The notes below the pieces were generated by a model, which was not told the origin of the DNA, made no database searches, and was given only the letters and a program-made list of their open reading frames with translations. Of a stretch of 64,000 nt of DNA, positions 17,569 to 25,722 are shown piece by piece. Numbering within the stretch: position 1 is the first letter of the stretch; each line of letters starts with the position of its first letter. This DNA comes from an uncultured Clostridia bacterium (lineage in GTDB: Bacteria; Bacillota; Clostridia; Christensenellales; Aristaeellaceae): assembly GCA_934662505.1 (NCBI GenBank), contig CAKUKE010000005.1:65855-129854 (forward strand). Reading direction: 5' to 3'. Position numbers and translations under genes: made by a program.

Positions 17569-18744
17569 ATGCCTCGCAAAAAAAGCTGCGTCGCCATGCT
17601 GCTGGCCGGCGGTCAGGGCAGCCGTCTGGGTATTCTGACCCGGCACATGGCCAAGCCCGCCGTTCCCTACGGCGGCAAATACCGCATCATCGACTTCCCG
17701 CTGAGCAACTGTTCCAACAGCGGCATTGACGTGGTGGGCGTGCTGACCCAGTATCAGCCGCTGGAGCTCAACGCCTATATCGCCAGCGGCGCGCCGTGGG
17801 ATCTGGACCTTGTGTCCGGCGGCGTGTTCGTTCTGCCGCCCTATCAGGCGGGCAAGTCGGGCGAATGGTACCGGGGCACCGCCAACGCCATTTATCAGAA
17901 CATGGCCTTCATTTCCCAGTACGACCCGGACTATGTGCTGATTCTGTCCGGCGACCACATTTATAAAATGGATTATGAAGCCATGATCCGCCACCACATC
18001 GAGCACCGCGCCGACGCCACCATCGCCGTGCGGCAGGTGCCCTGGGCGGAGGCCAGCCGTTTCGGCATCATGAACACCGATGCGGACTGCAACATCATCG
18101 AATTTGAAGAAAAGCCCAAAGAGCCCAAGTCCAACAACGCCTCCATGGGCGTGTACGTATTTTCCTGGAACAAGCTGCGCCGCTACCTGACCGAGGACGA
18201 ACAGGATCCCGATTCCTCCAACGACTTTGGCAAAAACATCATCCCCAAAATGCTCCGCGACGGCCAGCGGATGGTCGCCTATTCCTTCAACGGCTACTGG
18301 AAGGACGTGGGCACCATCGAAAGCCTGTGGGAGGCTAACATGGATCTGCTCGCCCCCACGCCGGAAATCGACCTGCACGACAAGACGAACCGCATCTACG
18401 CCCGCAACCTGGGCATGCCGCCCCAGTACGTGGCGCCTGAAGCGCAGGTGGACAACTGCCTGATCACCGAGGGCAGCGACATTCACGGCACCTGCATGCA
18501 CGCCGTTCTGTCCTCCGGCGCGGTGGTGGAATCCGGCGCGCGGGTCATCGACAGCGTGATCATGCCCAATGCCCGGGTCTGCGCCGGCGCGACCGTGCGC
18601 CGCGCCATCGTCGCCGAAAACGCCGTGATCGGACCCAACGCCGTGATCGGCGAGGAAACGGGGAAGATCGCCGTGGTCGGCACGGGTGTGACCGTGCCCG
18701 CAGACACGGTGGTGCGCGCCGGCGAGCAGTACGGTGAAGGCTGA
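17569..18744 (+). CDS. glgC: Glucose-1-phosphate adenylyltransferase, catalytic subunit
   Basis: GlgC makes ADP-glucose from ATP and glucose-1-phosphate, the committed step of glycogen synthesis. The 391-residue protein shows the nucleotide loop LAGGQGSRLGILT, KPAVPYGGKYRIIDFPLSN, GTANAIYQN, the sugar-phosphate site IEFEEKP and a C-terminal left-handed beta-helix of hexapeptides (about residues 285-385). The ATG at 17569 is chosen because GAAAGGGG lies 10 bases upstream and MPRKKSCVAMLLAGG begins the fold at once; the in-frame ATG at 17542 has no ribosome binding site. The glgD gene 15 bases downstream supplies the partner subunit, as in Bacillus. Confidence 0.95.
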   Translation: MPRKKSCVAMLLAGGQGSRLGILTRHMAKPAVPYGGKYRIIDFPLSNCSNSGIDVVGVLTQYQPLELNAYIASGAPWDLDLVSGGVFVLPPYQAGKSGEWYRGTANAIYQNMAFISQYDPDYVLILSGDHIYKMDYEAMIRHHIEHRADATIAVRQVPWAEASRFGIMNTDADCNIIEFEEKPKEPKSNNASMGVYVFSWNKLRRYLTEDEQDPDSSNDFGKNIIPKMLRDGQRMVAYSFNGYWKDVGTIESLWEANMDLLAPTPEIDLHDKTNRIYARNLGMPPQYVAPEAQVDNCLITEGSDIHGTCMHAVLSSGAVVESGARVIDSVIMPNARVCAGATVRRAIVAENAVIGPNAVIGEETGKIAVVGTGVTVPADTVVRAGEQYGEG

Positions 18745-18759
18745 GGAGGGACAAAAGCA

Positions 18760-19884
18760 ATGAAAAGCGATATCATGGGCCTTATTTACACCGGCGAGCG
18801 GGACGCGCAGCTGCGCGAACTGACCAACCGTCGGGCGGTGGCCGCCGTGCCCATGTGCGGCCGGTACCGGCTGATCGATTTCCCGCTCAGCGCCATGGTG
18901 AGCAGCGGCATCCGCAACGTGGGCGTCATCATGCAGCGCAACTATTCCAGCCTGATGGATCATCTGGGCTCCGGCAAGGAATGGGATCTGCACGGCAAGC
19001 GCAGCGGTCTGGTGCTGCTGCCCCCCTACCTGACCCACGACAACGTGGGCGTGTACTCCGGCTTTCTGGACGCACTGCGCAGCAACCTGCACTTTCTGCG
19101 GCGCAGCAAGGAAAAATACATCGTCGTCACCGATACCCACATGCTCTTTTCCGTGTGCTATGACGACATGGTGGACGCCCACATCCGCTCCGGCGCGGAC
19201 ATCACCCTGCTTTACACCCGCGATCCGGAGGTGCGCCGTCAGGGGTCGGGTCGCTATATCCGGGTGGAGGACGACGGTCAGGTCACGGCGCTGGAGGTAG
19301 ACCCTGCCGCGACCCGGCTGGAGAACACCTTTATGGAAAGCTTCTGCATCGAACGGGAAAAGCTCATTTCTCTGGTGGACACGTCCGTTTCCCGGGCGCA
19401 GTATCACCTGACCCGGGATCTGCTCATGAACGCGCTGCGGGAGCATTCTCTGAACATTCACGGCTATGAATGCAAAAGCCGGGTGTGGAACATCGACAGC
19501 GTGCAGGCCTATTTTGACTGCAACATGGCCATGCTTTCTCCGCAGGTGCGCTCGCAGCTGTTCAGTCAGGACCGTCCCGTGCTCACCAAGCTGCGGGACG
19601 AAATGCCCTCCCGCTACATGCCCGGCGCGACCGTGCGCAACACGCTGGCGGCGGACGGCTGCATCATTGAAGGCACGGTGGAAAACTGCGTACTGTTCCG
19701 GGGCGTGCGCATCGGCAAGGGTGCGGTGGTGCGCAACAGCATCATCATGCAGGACGGCCATGTGTGCGACGGTGCGGAGCTGATGAACTGCATTCTGGAT
19801 AAGCAGGCCACCATCCGCAACAACGTGCGCCTGCTGGGGCCGGCCAGCTACCCCATCGTCATCGCCAAGAATCTGGTCGTGTAA
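18760..19884 (+). CDS. glgD: Glucose-1-phosphate adenylyltransferase, regulatory subunit
   Basis: GlgD is a GlgC paralogue that in Bacillus and Clostridia forms a mixed enzyme with GlgC and raises its activity. The 374-residue protein keeps the fold (MCGRYRLIDFPLSAMVSSGI, YIVVTDTHMLF, beta-helix end) but lacks the intact GGxGxRL nucleotide loop of GlgC: its start reads MGLIYTGERDAQLRELTNRRA. That loss marks it as GlgD rather than a second GlgC. GAGGAGGG lies 9 bases before the start. It follows glgC by 15 bases. Confidence 0.93.
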   Translation: MKSDIMGLIYTGERDAQLRELTNRRAVAAVPMCGRYRLIDFPLSAMVSSGIRNVGVIMQRNYSSLMDHLGSGKEWDLHGKRSGLVLLPPYLTHDNVGVYSGFLDALRSNLHFLRRSKEKYIVVTDTHMLFSVCYDDMVDAHIRSGADITLLYTRDPEVRRQGSGRYIRVEDDGQVTALEVDPAATRLENTFMESFCIEREKLISLVDTSVSRAQYHLTRDLLMNALREHSLNIHGYECKSRVWNIDSVQAYFDCNMAMLSPQVRSQLFSQDRPVLTKLRDEMPSRYMPGATVRNTLAADGCIIEGTVENCVLFRGVRIGKGAVVRNSIIMQDGHVCDGAELMNCILDKQATIRNNVRLLGPASYPIVIAKNLVV

Positions 19885-19892
19885 GCCCATGG

Positions 19893-19924
19893 GGCAGGGG
19901 ACGGCCGAAAAGGCGCCCCCTGCC
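19893..19924 (+). promoter_or_regulatory. Intercistronic stem-loop between glgD and glgA
   Basis: GGCAGGGG pairs with CCCCTGCC around a 16-base loop, 8 bases past the glgD stop. There is no T-run, so it is more likely an mRNA stabiliser or processing site than a terminator. Confidence 0.45.
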
Positions 19925-20016
19925 TTCCGGCGCCGGTTCGCGTCGGGTCTTTTCTCCTGCGTCCGACCGGGCGCTCCGTTTTCCCATTTTTCAATACGGC
20001 GAGGTGAAATAGCGTT

Positions 20017-21714
20017 ATGAAAATTCTGTTTGCCGCTTCCGAATGCGTTCCCTTCTGCAAAACAGGCGGCCTGGCCGACGTGGTGGGCGCACTGTCCACG
20101 GTGCTGGCTCGAGAGGGCCACGACGTACGGGTCATGCTGCCGCTGTACGCTTCCATTCCGGAGCAGTACACCCGCACCCTCCGTCACGTGACCGACTTTG
20201 AGGTGGCGCTGGGCTGGCGCAGACAGTACTGCGGGGTCGAGGCGCTTGAGCTGAACGGCGTTACCTTCTATTTCATTGACAACAAGTATTACTTTGGCCG
20301 CAGCTACATTTACGGCATGGGCGGCGACGAATACGAGCGGTTCGGCTTTTTCTGCCGGGCGCTGCTCAACGCCCTGCCCCGGCTGGATTTTCAGCCGGAG
20401 ATCATTCACTGCCACGACTGGCAGACGGGCATGGTGCCCGCCCTGCTGAAAATCCAGTATGCCCACCTGCCCTTCTACGCCCCCATCCGGACGGTGTTCA
20501 CCATTCACAACCTCCAGTATCAGGGCATTTTCGGCATCCCGCAGGTGCAGGATGTGCTGGGGCTGGACGACAGCCTGTTCACCAGCGACAAGCTGGAGTG
20601 CTACGGCTGCGCAAACTTCCTCAAGGCAGGTCTGGTGTATGCAGATGAATTGACCACCGTATCCCCCAGTTACGCCGAGGAGATCCAGACCGCCTACTAC
20701 GGCGAGCACATGGACGGTCTGCTGCGGGCGCGCCGGGCGCATCTTTCCGGCGTGCTCAACGGCATCGACGTGACCGCCTACGACCCTGCCGCCGATTCCC
20801 TCATCCCCGCCCACTACACCGCCGGGGACATGTCCGGCAAGGCCGTGTGCAAACGGCTTCTGCAGGAGGAAATGGGACTGATGCAGGATGAGAACATTCC
20901 CGTCATCGCCGTCATCAGCCGTCTGACCGGGCAAAAGGGGCTGGATCTGATCGACCGTGTGCTCAGCGACATTATGGAAGACAATGTGGAGCTGGTGGTG
21001 CTGGGCATGGGCGAAGCGCGCTATGTGAACCTGTTCAGCTGGGCGGAGCAGCGCTATCCCGGCCGGGTGGCCGCCCGCTTCAAAATGGACGGTGAACTGG
21101 CGCACCGCATCTATGCGGGTGCGGACATTTTCCTCATGCCCTCCCAGTTTGAACCCTGCGGACTGTCCCAGATGATGGCGCTCCGCTACGGCACCGTTCC
21201 CGTCGTGCGGGAAACGGGCGGCCTGCGGGATACCGTGCTTTCCTACAACGAATACAACAACGCGGGCAACGGCTTCACCTTCTTCAATTACAACGCCCAC
21301 GACATGCTCTATACCCTGCGCCGGGCGCTGGAATACTACCGTACCAACCGTCCCGTATGGGATGCCCTGCGCCAGCGCGGCATGACGGGCGACTATTCCT
21401 GGGATCATTCCGCCCGCACCTACCTTGCCCTGTACGAGAGCATGCTGCCCGGCAGAACCACGCCGGCAGTCGACACGCCTGCTCCAGAGGTTCCCGCGTT
21501 GGATACCCCTGTTCCGAGCATTTCCGCCGATACGCCCTCCACGCCTGTCCCGAAACAGGCGGCGCCGGACGAGCCCGTGTCTCCTGCCCCGGCAGCGCCC
21601 GCGAAGGCGCCCGCCCGGAAATCCGCCGTCCCCAAAAACACGGCGAAGAAAGGCGACGGCGCGGAGAAAAAAACGGCGGCCAAGCCCCGGAAGAAAGCCG
21701 TGCCCAAGGCTTGA
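20017..21714 (+). CDS. glgA: Glycogen synthase (GT5) with a Pro/Ala/Lys-rich tail
   Basis: GlgA transfers glucose from ADP-glucose to the glycogen chain end. The GT5 core (about residues 1-475) is complete: MKILFAASECVPFCKTGGLADVVGAL (ADP-glucose KTGGL loop), HCHDWQTGMVPALL, FTIHNLQYQGIF, LNGIDVTAYDPA, VISRLTGQKGLDLI, and MPSQFEPCGLSQMMALRYGTVPVVRETGGL with the acceptor Glu. GlgA proteins usually end near residue 480, but here a further ~90 residues follow. They are almost only P, A, T, S and D at first, then K and A (SAVPKNTAKK, AAKPRKKAVPKA), a disordered, strongly basic tail like histone H1. The start has the weak signal GGCGAGG; a 132-base gap with a stem-loop precedes it. Last gene of the operon. 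Confidence 0.95.
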   Translation: MKILFAASECVPFCKTGGLADVVGALSTVLAREGHDVRVMLPLYASIPEQYTRTLRHVTDFEVALGWRRQYCGVEALELNGVTFYFIDNKYYFGRSYIYGMGGDEYERFGFFCRALLNALPRLDFQPEIIHCHDWQTGMVPALLKIQYAHLPFYAPIRTVFTIHNLQYQGIFGIPQVQDVLGLDDSLFTSDKLECYGCANFLKAGLVYADELTTVSPSYAEEIQTAYYGEHMDGLLRARRAHLSGVLNGIDVTAYDPAADSLIPAHYTAGDMSGKAVCKRLLQEEMGLMQDENIPVIAVISRLTGQKGLDLIDRVLSDIMEDNVELVVLGMGEARYVNLFSWAEQRYPGRVAARFKMDGELAHRIYAGADIFLMPSQFEPCGLSQMMALRYGTVPVVRETGGLRDTVLSYNEYNNAGNGFTFFNYNAHDMLYTLRRALEYYRTNRPVWDALRQRGMTGDYSWDHSARTYLALYESMLPGRTTPAVDTPAPEVPALDTPVPSISADTPSTPVPKQAAPDEPVSPAPAAPAKAPARKSAVPKNTAKKGDGAEKKTAAKPRKKAVPKA

Positions 21715-21884
21715 GCGCACAGCAGCGCGAGTCCCGCAGGCATCACCCCTGCGCATGAAGCAGCAAGGGCAGGGCTTCATCCCAAAAACAACCGTGCTCA
21801 AGGCCTGAAAAATTGGCGGCAGGCGACCCTAACAGACATCCGCGTCTCTGCACCGAAAACAGCAACGGGTTCCGAAAACCCTGT

Positions 21885-21920
21885 GGAAAGGACGTCTCCC
21901 CGACGTCCTTTTCCTTTGCC
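21885..21920 (+). terminator. Terminator of the glycogen operon
   Basis: GGAAAGGACGTC pairs with GACGTCCTTTTCC over a 5-base loop, followed by TTTG. It lies 170 bases after the glgA stop; I see no gene between (21715-21884), only a short partial duplication of the glgA end sequence (CAAGGCTTGA / CAAGGCCTGA). Confidence 0.75.
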
Positions 21921-21987
21921 CTTTTATGTTCGTCATGCTGTTTGGGTGTTGTCCTCTCGGCATGCCGCCCACCTCCTTTCACGCCAC

Positions 21988-22022
21988 GAAAAAGGAGCGG
22001 CCCCATCGGTCGCCCCCTTTTC
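21988..22022 (-). terminator. Terminator of the small 22024-22224 gene
   Basis: On the minus strand AAAAGGGGGCGACC pairs imperfectly with GGGCCGCTCCTTTTT directly after the stop codon, ending in five Ts. A second, diverged copy of the same hairpin lies at 22346-22380. Confidence 0.6.
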
Positions 22023-22023
22023 G

Positions 22024-22224
22024 TCATACGTCTGTTCTGTTGTTCTCGGCCTCCCAGTCCACGGAAAACGTCAGTGTTCCGTTTTTCGGGTCGACCTCCT
22101 TCTTCAGGATGCGGCTTTTGCCATCCTCCCGGATGAACCCCGCCTCCCGTGCCTCCCGGCTGCCCACCGTAGCGAAATACGCCGTGATGTGCCCGCCGTT
22201 ACCTTTGCGTGGTGTCAGTCTCAT
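22024..22224 (-). CDS. Small protein of unknown function (66 residues)
   Basis: I do not recognise the family. The product is short, charged and soluble (MRLTPRKGNGGHITAYFATV, then GSREAREAGFIREDGKSRIL and KKEVDPKNGTLTFSVDWE), with no signal, membrane helix or cysteine. Evidence that it is a gene: a strong promoter (TTTACA-18-TATAAT) 50 bases upstream, an AAAGGAGG between promoter and coding region, and a terminator right after the stop. The weak point is the start: the AAAGGAGG lies 21 bases before the ATG at 22224, so the true start may use AAGG 8 bases upstream or a non-standard codon. Its 3' half plus terminator is duplicated in decayed form at 22346-22580. Confidence 0.5.
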   Translation of the reverse strand: MRLTPRKGNGGHITAYFATVGSREAREAGFIREDGKSRILKKEVDPKNGTLTFSVDWEAENNRTDV

Positions 22225-22272
22225 TTTGTGCGCCTTAAGGGCTTTCCTCCTTTCTTTTTGATAGCCGACTTG

Positions 22273-22302
22273 ATTATACCATGGCGCTGCATTCATTGTA
22301 AA
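22273..22302 (-). promoter_or_regulatory. Sigma-A promoter for the small gene
   Basis: TTTACA-18-TATAAT on the minus strand, pointing at the 66-residue gene. Confidence 0.65.
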
Positions 22303-22345
22303 ACCCTTATCCGAAACCGTTCGGCATCCCCCTCTTTTCATGCAT

Positions 22346-22580
22346 GAAAAAGAGGCGGCCTCACCGGTCGCCCCCCTTTCGCCATACGTCCGTTCTGTTT
22401 TTTTCTCTCCATTCGCAATGAACGTCAGTGCCCCGTCTTTCCCGGTCTCTCCATTCACGGAAAACGTCTGCATCCCGTCTTCCCGGTCTCTCTATTCATG
22501 GAAAACATCAGCGTCCCGTTTTTTCGATTCGACCGCCTTCTTCAGGGTGCGGCTCATGCCCCCTCCCGGATGAAATCCCT
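22346..22580 (-). repeat. Decayed tandem copy of the small gene's 3' end, with a 42-bp repeat
   Basis: This stretch matches 21988-22140 base by base in long runs: the terminator hairpin, then CCATACGTCYGTTCTGT, then the coding end with CTTCTTCAGG-TGCGGCT and CCTCCCGGATGAA. Between them a unit of about 42 bp starting TCTCCATTC (coding GxLTFsvNgE) is present three times instead of once. No intact reading frame covers it, so it is read as a pseudogene-like duplicate. Confidence 0.6.
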
Positions 22581-22667
22581 TCAGTCTCCGTTTTTCCCGC
22601 TCCCCGGGCGCTGCGGTGCGTTCGTTTTTTCTTTCCGCCTTTCCTTCCCTTTTTCCCTGTTTTTCGG

Positions 22668-22695
22668 TTGACGAAAACCCGTTTTCTGCTATAAT
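22668..22695 (+). promoter_or_regulatory. Sigma-A promoter of the NCS2 permease gene
   Basis: TTGACG-16-TATAAT with a TGC immediately before the -10 (extended -10). The leader is only about 35 bases, too short for a purine riboswitch. Confidence 0.85.
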
Positions 22696-22735
22696 GGATT
22701 TGTTTGTCCTATTACGTCAAGGGAGGCTGTTGCTC

Positions 22736-24049
22736 ATGCAATTGCTGGAGAAAACCTTCAAACTCAAGGAGCGCAACACCACGGTGCTCAAAGAGGTCGT
22801 TGGCGGCGTCACCACCTTCTTCGCCATGGCCTACATCATCTTCGTCAACCCCAGCTTCCTGTCCGTCACGGGCATGGATCGCACCGCCGTCATGCTGGCC
22901 ACCTGCATTTCCGCCTTCATCGGCACCCTGCTGACCGCATTTCTGGCGAACGTTCCTTTTGCTCAGGCGCCCGGCATGGGGCTCAACGCCTTCTTCACCT
23001 ACACCATCTGTCTGGGCATGGGCTACACCTGGCAGCAGGGGCTGGCCATCGTGTTCCTCTCCGGTCTGATCTTCCTGGCGATCACCCTGTCTCCCCTGCG
23101 CAGCAAGATCATCGCCTCCATCCCCGCGCCCCTCAAGGCCGCCATCAGCGCGGGCATCGGCCTGTTCATCTGTCTGGTCGGTCTGCTCAACGCGGGCATC
23201 GTCACCGCCAATAACAACCTGCTGGATCTGGGCGCCATCACCTCCGGCGCGCCCCTGCTGGCGCTGATCGGTCTGATGATCACCGGCATCCTCATGGCCT
23301 GGAAGGTGAAGGGCGCGCTGTTCATCGGCATCATCCTCACCACCCTCATCGGCATCCCCATGGGGGTGACCAGTCTGGAAAACGTGACCGTCTCCTTTGA
23401 GGGCATTTCCATGGCGCCCTCCTTCTTCAAGCTGTCCTTCGCGGGGCTGACCAGTCTGGGCGTGCTGCCCCTGATCACCGCCATCGTCACCTTTTCCATG
23501 TGCGACTGCTTTGACACCGTGGGTACGCTGGTAGGCACTGCGGGCAGCGCCGGCATGCTGGACAAGGACGGCAACCTGCCCGGCGGCGACCGTGCGCTGA
23601 TCGCCGACGCCACCGCCACCTGTCTGGGCGCGCTGCTGGGCACCTCCACCGTGACCACCTTTGTGGAAAGTTCTACCGGCATCGCCGAAGGCGCGCGCAC
23701 GGGTCTGGCCTCCGTGGTGACGGGTCTGCTGTTCCTGCTGGCGTGCGTGCTGGCGCCTGTGGCCGGCATCATTCCCAGTGCCGCCACCGCTCCCGCGCTG
23801 ATCATCGTCGGCATGTTCATGATCGGCAACGTGTCCAAGGTGGACTGGAAGGACCCCGAGGTGGCGCTGCCCTGCTTCCTGACCATTGCCGCCATGCCCT
23901 TTTCCTACTCCATTTCCGATGGCATCGGCTTTGGCATCATCAGCTACACCCTGATCAAGGTGTGCCGCGGCAAGTTCAAGGAGGTGCCTGTGCTGATGTA
24001 CGTGCTGGCCGCCCTGTTCATCGCCATGTACGTGCTTTCTGCCATGTGA
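22736..24049 (+). CDS. NCS2-family purine permease (PbuG/AdeP type)
   Basis: This 437-residue protein with about 12-14 membrane helices matches the AzgA-like branch of the NCS2 family, which imports adenine, guanine or hypoxanthine with protons. Seen directly: ERNTTVLKEVVGGVTTFFAMAYIIFVNP at the N-terminus, APGMGLNAFFTYT, SMCDCFDTVGTLVGTA and the signature stretch GTSTVTTFVESSTGIAEGARTGL. The ATG at 22736 has AAGGGAGG 9 bases upstream; longer in-frame versions would start inside the promoter and are rejected. It is monocistronic, with its own promoter and terminator. The exact base specificity cannot be read from the sequence. Confidence 0.92.
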   Translation: MQLLEKTFKLKERNTTVLKEVVGGVTTFFAMAYIIFVNPSFLSVTGMDRTAVMLATCISAFIGTLLTAFLANVPFAQAPGMGLNAFFTYTICLGMGYTWQQGLAIVFLSGLIFLAITLSPLRSKIIASIPAPLKAAISAGIGLFICLVGLLNAGIVTANNNLLDLGAITSGAPLLALIGLMITGILMAWKVKGALFIGIILTTLIGIPMGVTSLENVTVSFEGISMAPSFFKLSFAGLTSLGVLPLITAIVTFSMCDCFDTVGTLVGTAGSAGMLDKDGNLPGGDRALIADATATCLGALLGTSTVTTFVESSTGIAEGARTGLASVVTGLLFLLACVLAPVAGIIPSAATAPALIIVGMFMIGNVSKVDWKDPEVALPCFLTIAAMPFSYSISDGIGFGIISYTLIKVCRGKFKEVPVLMYVLAALFIAMYVLSAM

Positions 24050-24082
24050 TCTTACGTCGTGCGGTTTTACTCCACGACCTTC

Positions 24083-24104
24083 AAGAGCCTTCGGGCTCTT
24101 TTTT
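24083..24104 (+). terminator. Terminator of the purine permease gene
   Basis: AAGAGCC-TTC-GGGCTCTT followed by TTTT, 34 bases after the stop. Confidence 0.9.
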
Positions 24105-24232
24105 GATGGATACCCGGGGTCGCGCATGCCGCGGCCGCACGTGTTTCAGGACACAGGGACGGCACAAGGCGTCATCCGGTTCGCAGCGCATGCCGCAGGA
24201 ACTTTTTTTCCGACGGGCGCAGACACCAGAAA

Positions 24233-24258
24233 CGCCCCCTTCTTTTCTGAAGAGGGCG
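24233..24258 (-). terminator. Terminator of the HExxH protein gene
   Basis: CGCCCTCTTC pairs with GAAGGGGGCG (one G-U pair) on the minus strand and is followed by TTTC, 18 bases past the stop at 24277. Confidence 0.6.
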
Positions 24259-24276
24259 GGACTGTGCAGGCGTTTT

Positions 24277-25062
24277 TTAAAACGTCTTTTCCGCCTCGGC
24301 GATATGGCGCCGGATCGCCTGCTCATGCTTCACGCAGTAGGCATAGGCGGCTTCCATGAACCCGGTGATGCCGTTATGCTGATAGAGCCCGGCCATACGT
24401 GCTAAAACAGGGGTTCCATCGACGATCATATCCTGAAAATACGGATAAACGCAGCCGCCGTTTTCCTTTGGAAAATAGGGGTTGACAGCGCTCAGTCTCG
24501 GATCGCTCATCAGGGCTTCCACGACCATTTCGCTGAGTATCCATTTCAGGCTGGGCGTTTCATATTCGTCGTAGCTGTCGCCGAAATGACGATTCCACAC
24601 GTGAAACCAGAAATAATGGATCACCTCATGCATGGATAACCCCAGCGCGCCCCTTTCGCTGTTCATGTAAAACACATCAAAGTAACGTTCCTGCAGAAAT
24701 CTTGGGCAGATCGGATTCAACGTGACATTTCCCGTCAAATCGTTAAAAAGCAGGCGGGCGTCCAGTTCAAAGGCATCGGACAATGCCTCTTCGAGCTGGC
24801 CTTTGTATTTCGCAAAACGGGCGTTGTAATCCGCCGCCTTCCGGTCCATTTCCGCCGCCGTGCGTTCATATATTTCTGCAAACGCCCCCTCAAGGTATGT
24901 CTTCCTTTCCGCGGGAGTTCTTGCCGCCAGAGCCTTTCCTTCTATCTCAGGGTAAAAATGCAGGATCGCATCCGACCAGAAGGGGGTTTGTTCCTCCGTC
25001 TGAAACAGCAGAATGCTCCCGATGGAGTGTGCATAGCCCGGGTTTTGATAGGTCACATTCAT
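24277..25062 (-). CDS. Putative zinc metallopeptidase-like protein (HExxH)
   Basis: The 261-residue protein has no signal peptide or membrane helix and carries MHEVIHYFWFHVW at about residue 143, an HExxH zinc motif, with a possible third ligand in SEMVVEAL about 30 residues later. This arrangement is that of gluzincin-type metallopeptidases; activity and substrate are inference. I do not recognise a named family. AAAGGAG lies 15 bases before the ATG, a rather long spacing, but no better start is in frame. Codon use is visibly less GC-rich than in the neighbours, which suggests recent acquisition. It has its own promoter (25101-25129) and terminator, so it is a single-gene unit. Confidence 0.65.
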   Translation of the reverse strand: MNVTYQNPGYAHSIGSILLFQTEEQTPFWSDAILHFYPEIEGKALAARTPAERKTYLEGAFAEIYERTAAEMDRKAADYNARFAKYKGQLEEALSDAFELDARLLFNDLTGNVTLNPICPRFLQERYFDVFYMNSERGALGLSMHEVIHYFWFHVWNRHFGDSYDEYETPSLKWILSEMVVEALMSDPRLSAVNPYFPKENGGCVYPYFQDMIVDGTPVLARMAGLYQHNGITGFMEAAYAYCVKHEQAIRRHIAEAEKTF

Positions 25063-25100
25063 GCAGCAATCACTTCGCTCCTTTTTGTTCCATTATCTCT

Positions 25101-25129
25101 ATTTTACCACCTGCATCCTCCCGTTACAA
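25101..25129 (-). promoter_or_regulatory. Sigma-A promoter for the HExxH protein gene
   Basis: TTGTAA-17-TAAAAT on the minus strand, 40 bases before the ATG. Confidence 0.7.
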
Positions 25130-25130
25130 G

Positions 25131-25166
25131 AAGAACGCCCGAACGATTTCGTTCGGACGTTCTTTT
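25131..25166 (-). terminator. Terminator at the end of the opp operon (probably bidirectional)
   Basis: AGAACGCCCGAACGA pairs with TCGTTCGGACGTTCT (one G-U pair) around a short loop; TTTT follows on the plus side and TTCTTG on the minus side. It lies about 145 bases after the DUF3899 stop and just before the next promoter. Confidence 0.65.
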
Positions 25167-25311
25167 CATCATCGTTTCAGCACTGCGGGCCTCGCAGACC
25201 CTTCCGCCGACGCCAACAGGCGCAGTCACCTGCCCTCGCTTGATTCAGTTCCGTCTCTCAACGGATAGGGCGCCGCCGGCGGCCTCCCGCGTCTCTTTTC
25301 GCCGGTGTTTT

Positions 25312-25722
25312 TCAGGCGCCCCCGTTCAGGGTATACAGGAGAAAAAACACCAGCGCCATGGCCAGCAGCACGCCGCCCACCCAGAAAAAATGGCTCAGCT
25401 TGGCCTTTTCCCGCGCGTGGCGCTTCTGCTTGTAGTCATAGTAAGTGCGGGAATACTTTTTCTGTTTTTCCTCGCTCTGCATCACCTTGAGCGCCTTGGT
25501 CACACCGTAACGCAGCATGTCGAACGTGCCGCCGTCTGCGGAAAACACCAGCGCCCCGGCGCACAGGATCAGCGCGCCGGACACAAAGCAGCCGTCGCAC
25601 AGCGCCATGAGCAGGGCGGCCGTATCCGCCGGGGCGAACCCGCCCCGGACGGCAAACACGGCGATGCCCATGGTCAGGCCGATCAGCGCGGTTCGGCACA
25701 GCTTACGCCCCTTCGCGCTCAA
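25312..25722 (-). CDS. DUF3899 family membrane protein
   Basis: The 136-residue protein has three membrane helices: about residues 10-28 (TALIGLTMGIAVFAVRGGF), 36-60 and 111-132 (FFWVGGVLLAMALVFFLLY), with a charged stretch (EEKQKKYSRTYYDYKQKRHAREKAK) between the last two. This is the DUF3899 pattern, function unknown. It starts with TTG at 25722: AAGGAG lies 8 bases upstream inside oppF, and the TTG overlaps the oppF stop (TTGA). The coupling makes it the last gene of the opp operon, so a role in assembling or tuning the importer is possible. Confidence 0.75.
   Translation of the reverse strand: MSAKGRKLCRTALIGLTMGIAVFAVRGGFAPADTAALLMALCDGCFVSGALILCAGALVFSADGGTFDMLRYGVTKALKVMQSEEKQKKYSRTYYDYKQKRHAREKAKLSHFFWVGGVLLAMALVFFLLYTLNGGA

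Noticed and set aside
15427..21801. 2124-codon minus-strand frame across the whole glycogen operon
   Set aside because: It runs antisense through four well-defined glg genes and their gaps; low-complexity His/Gly/Val composition and no domain.
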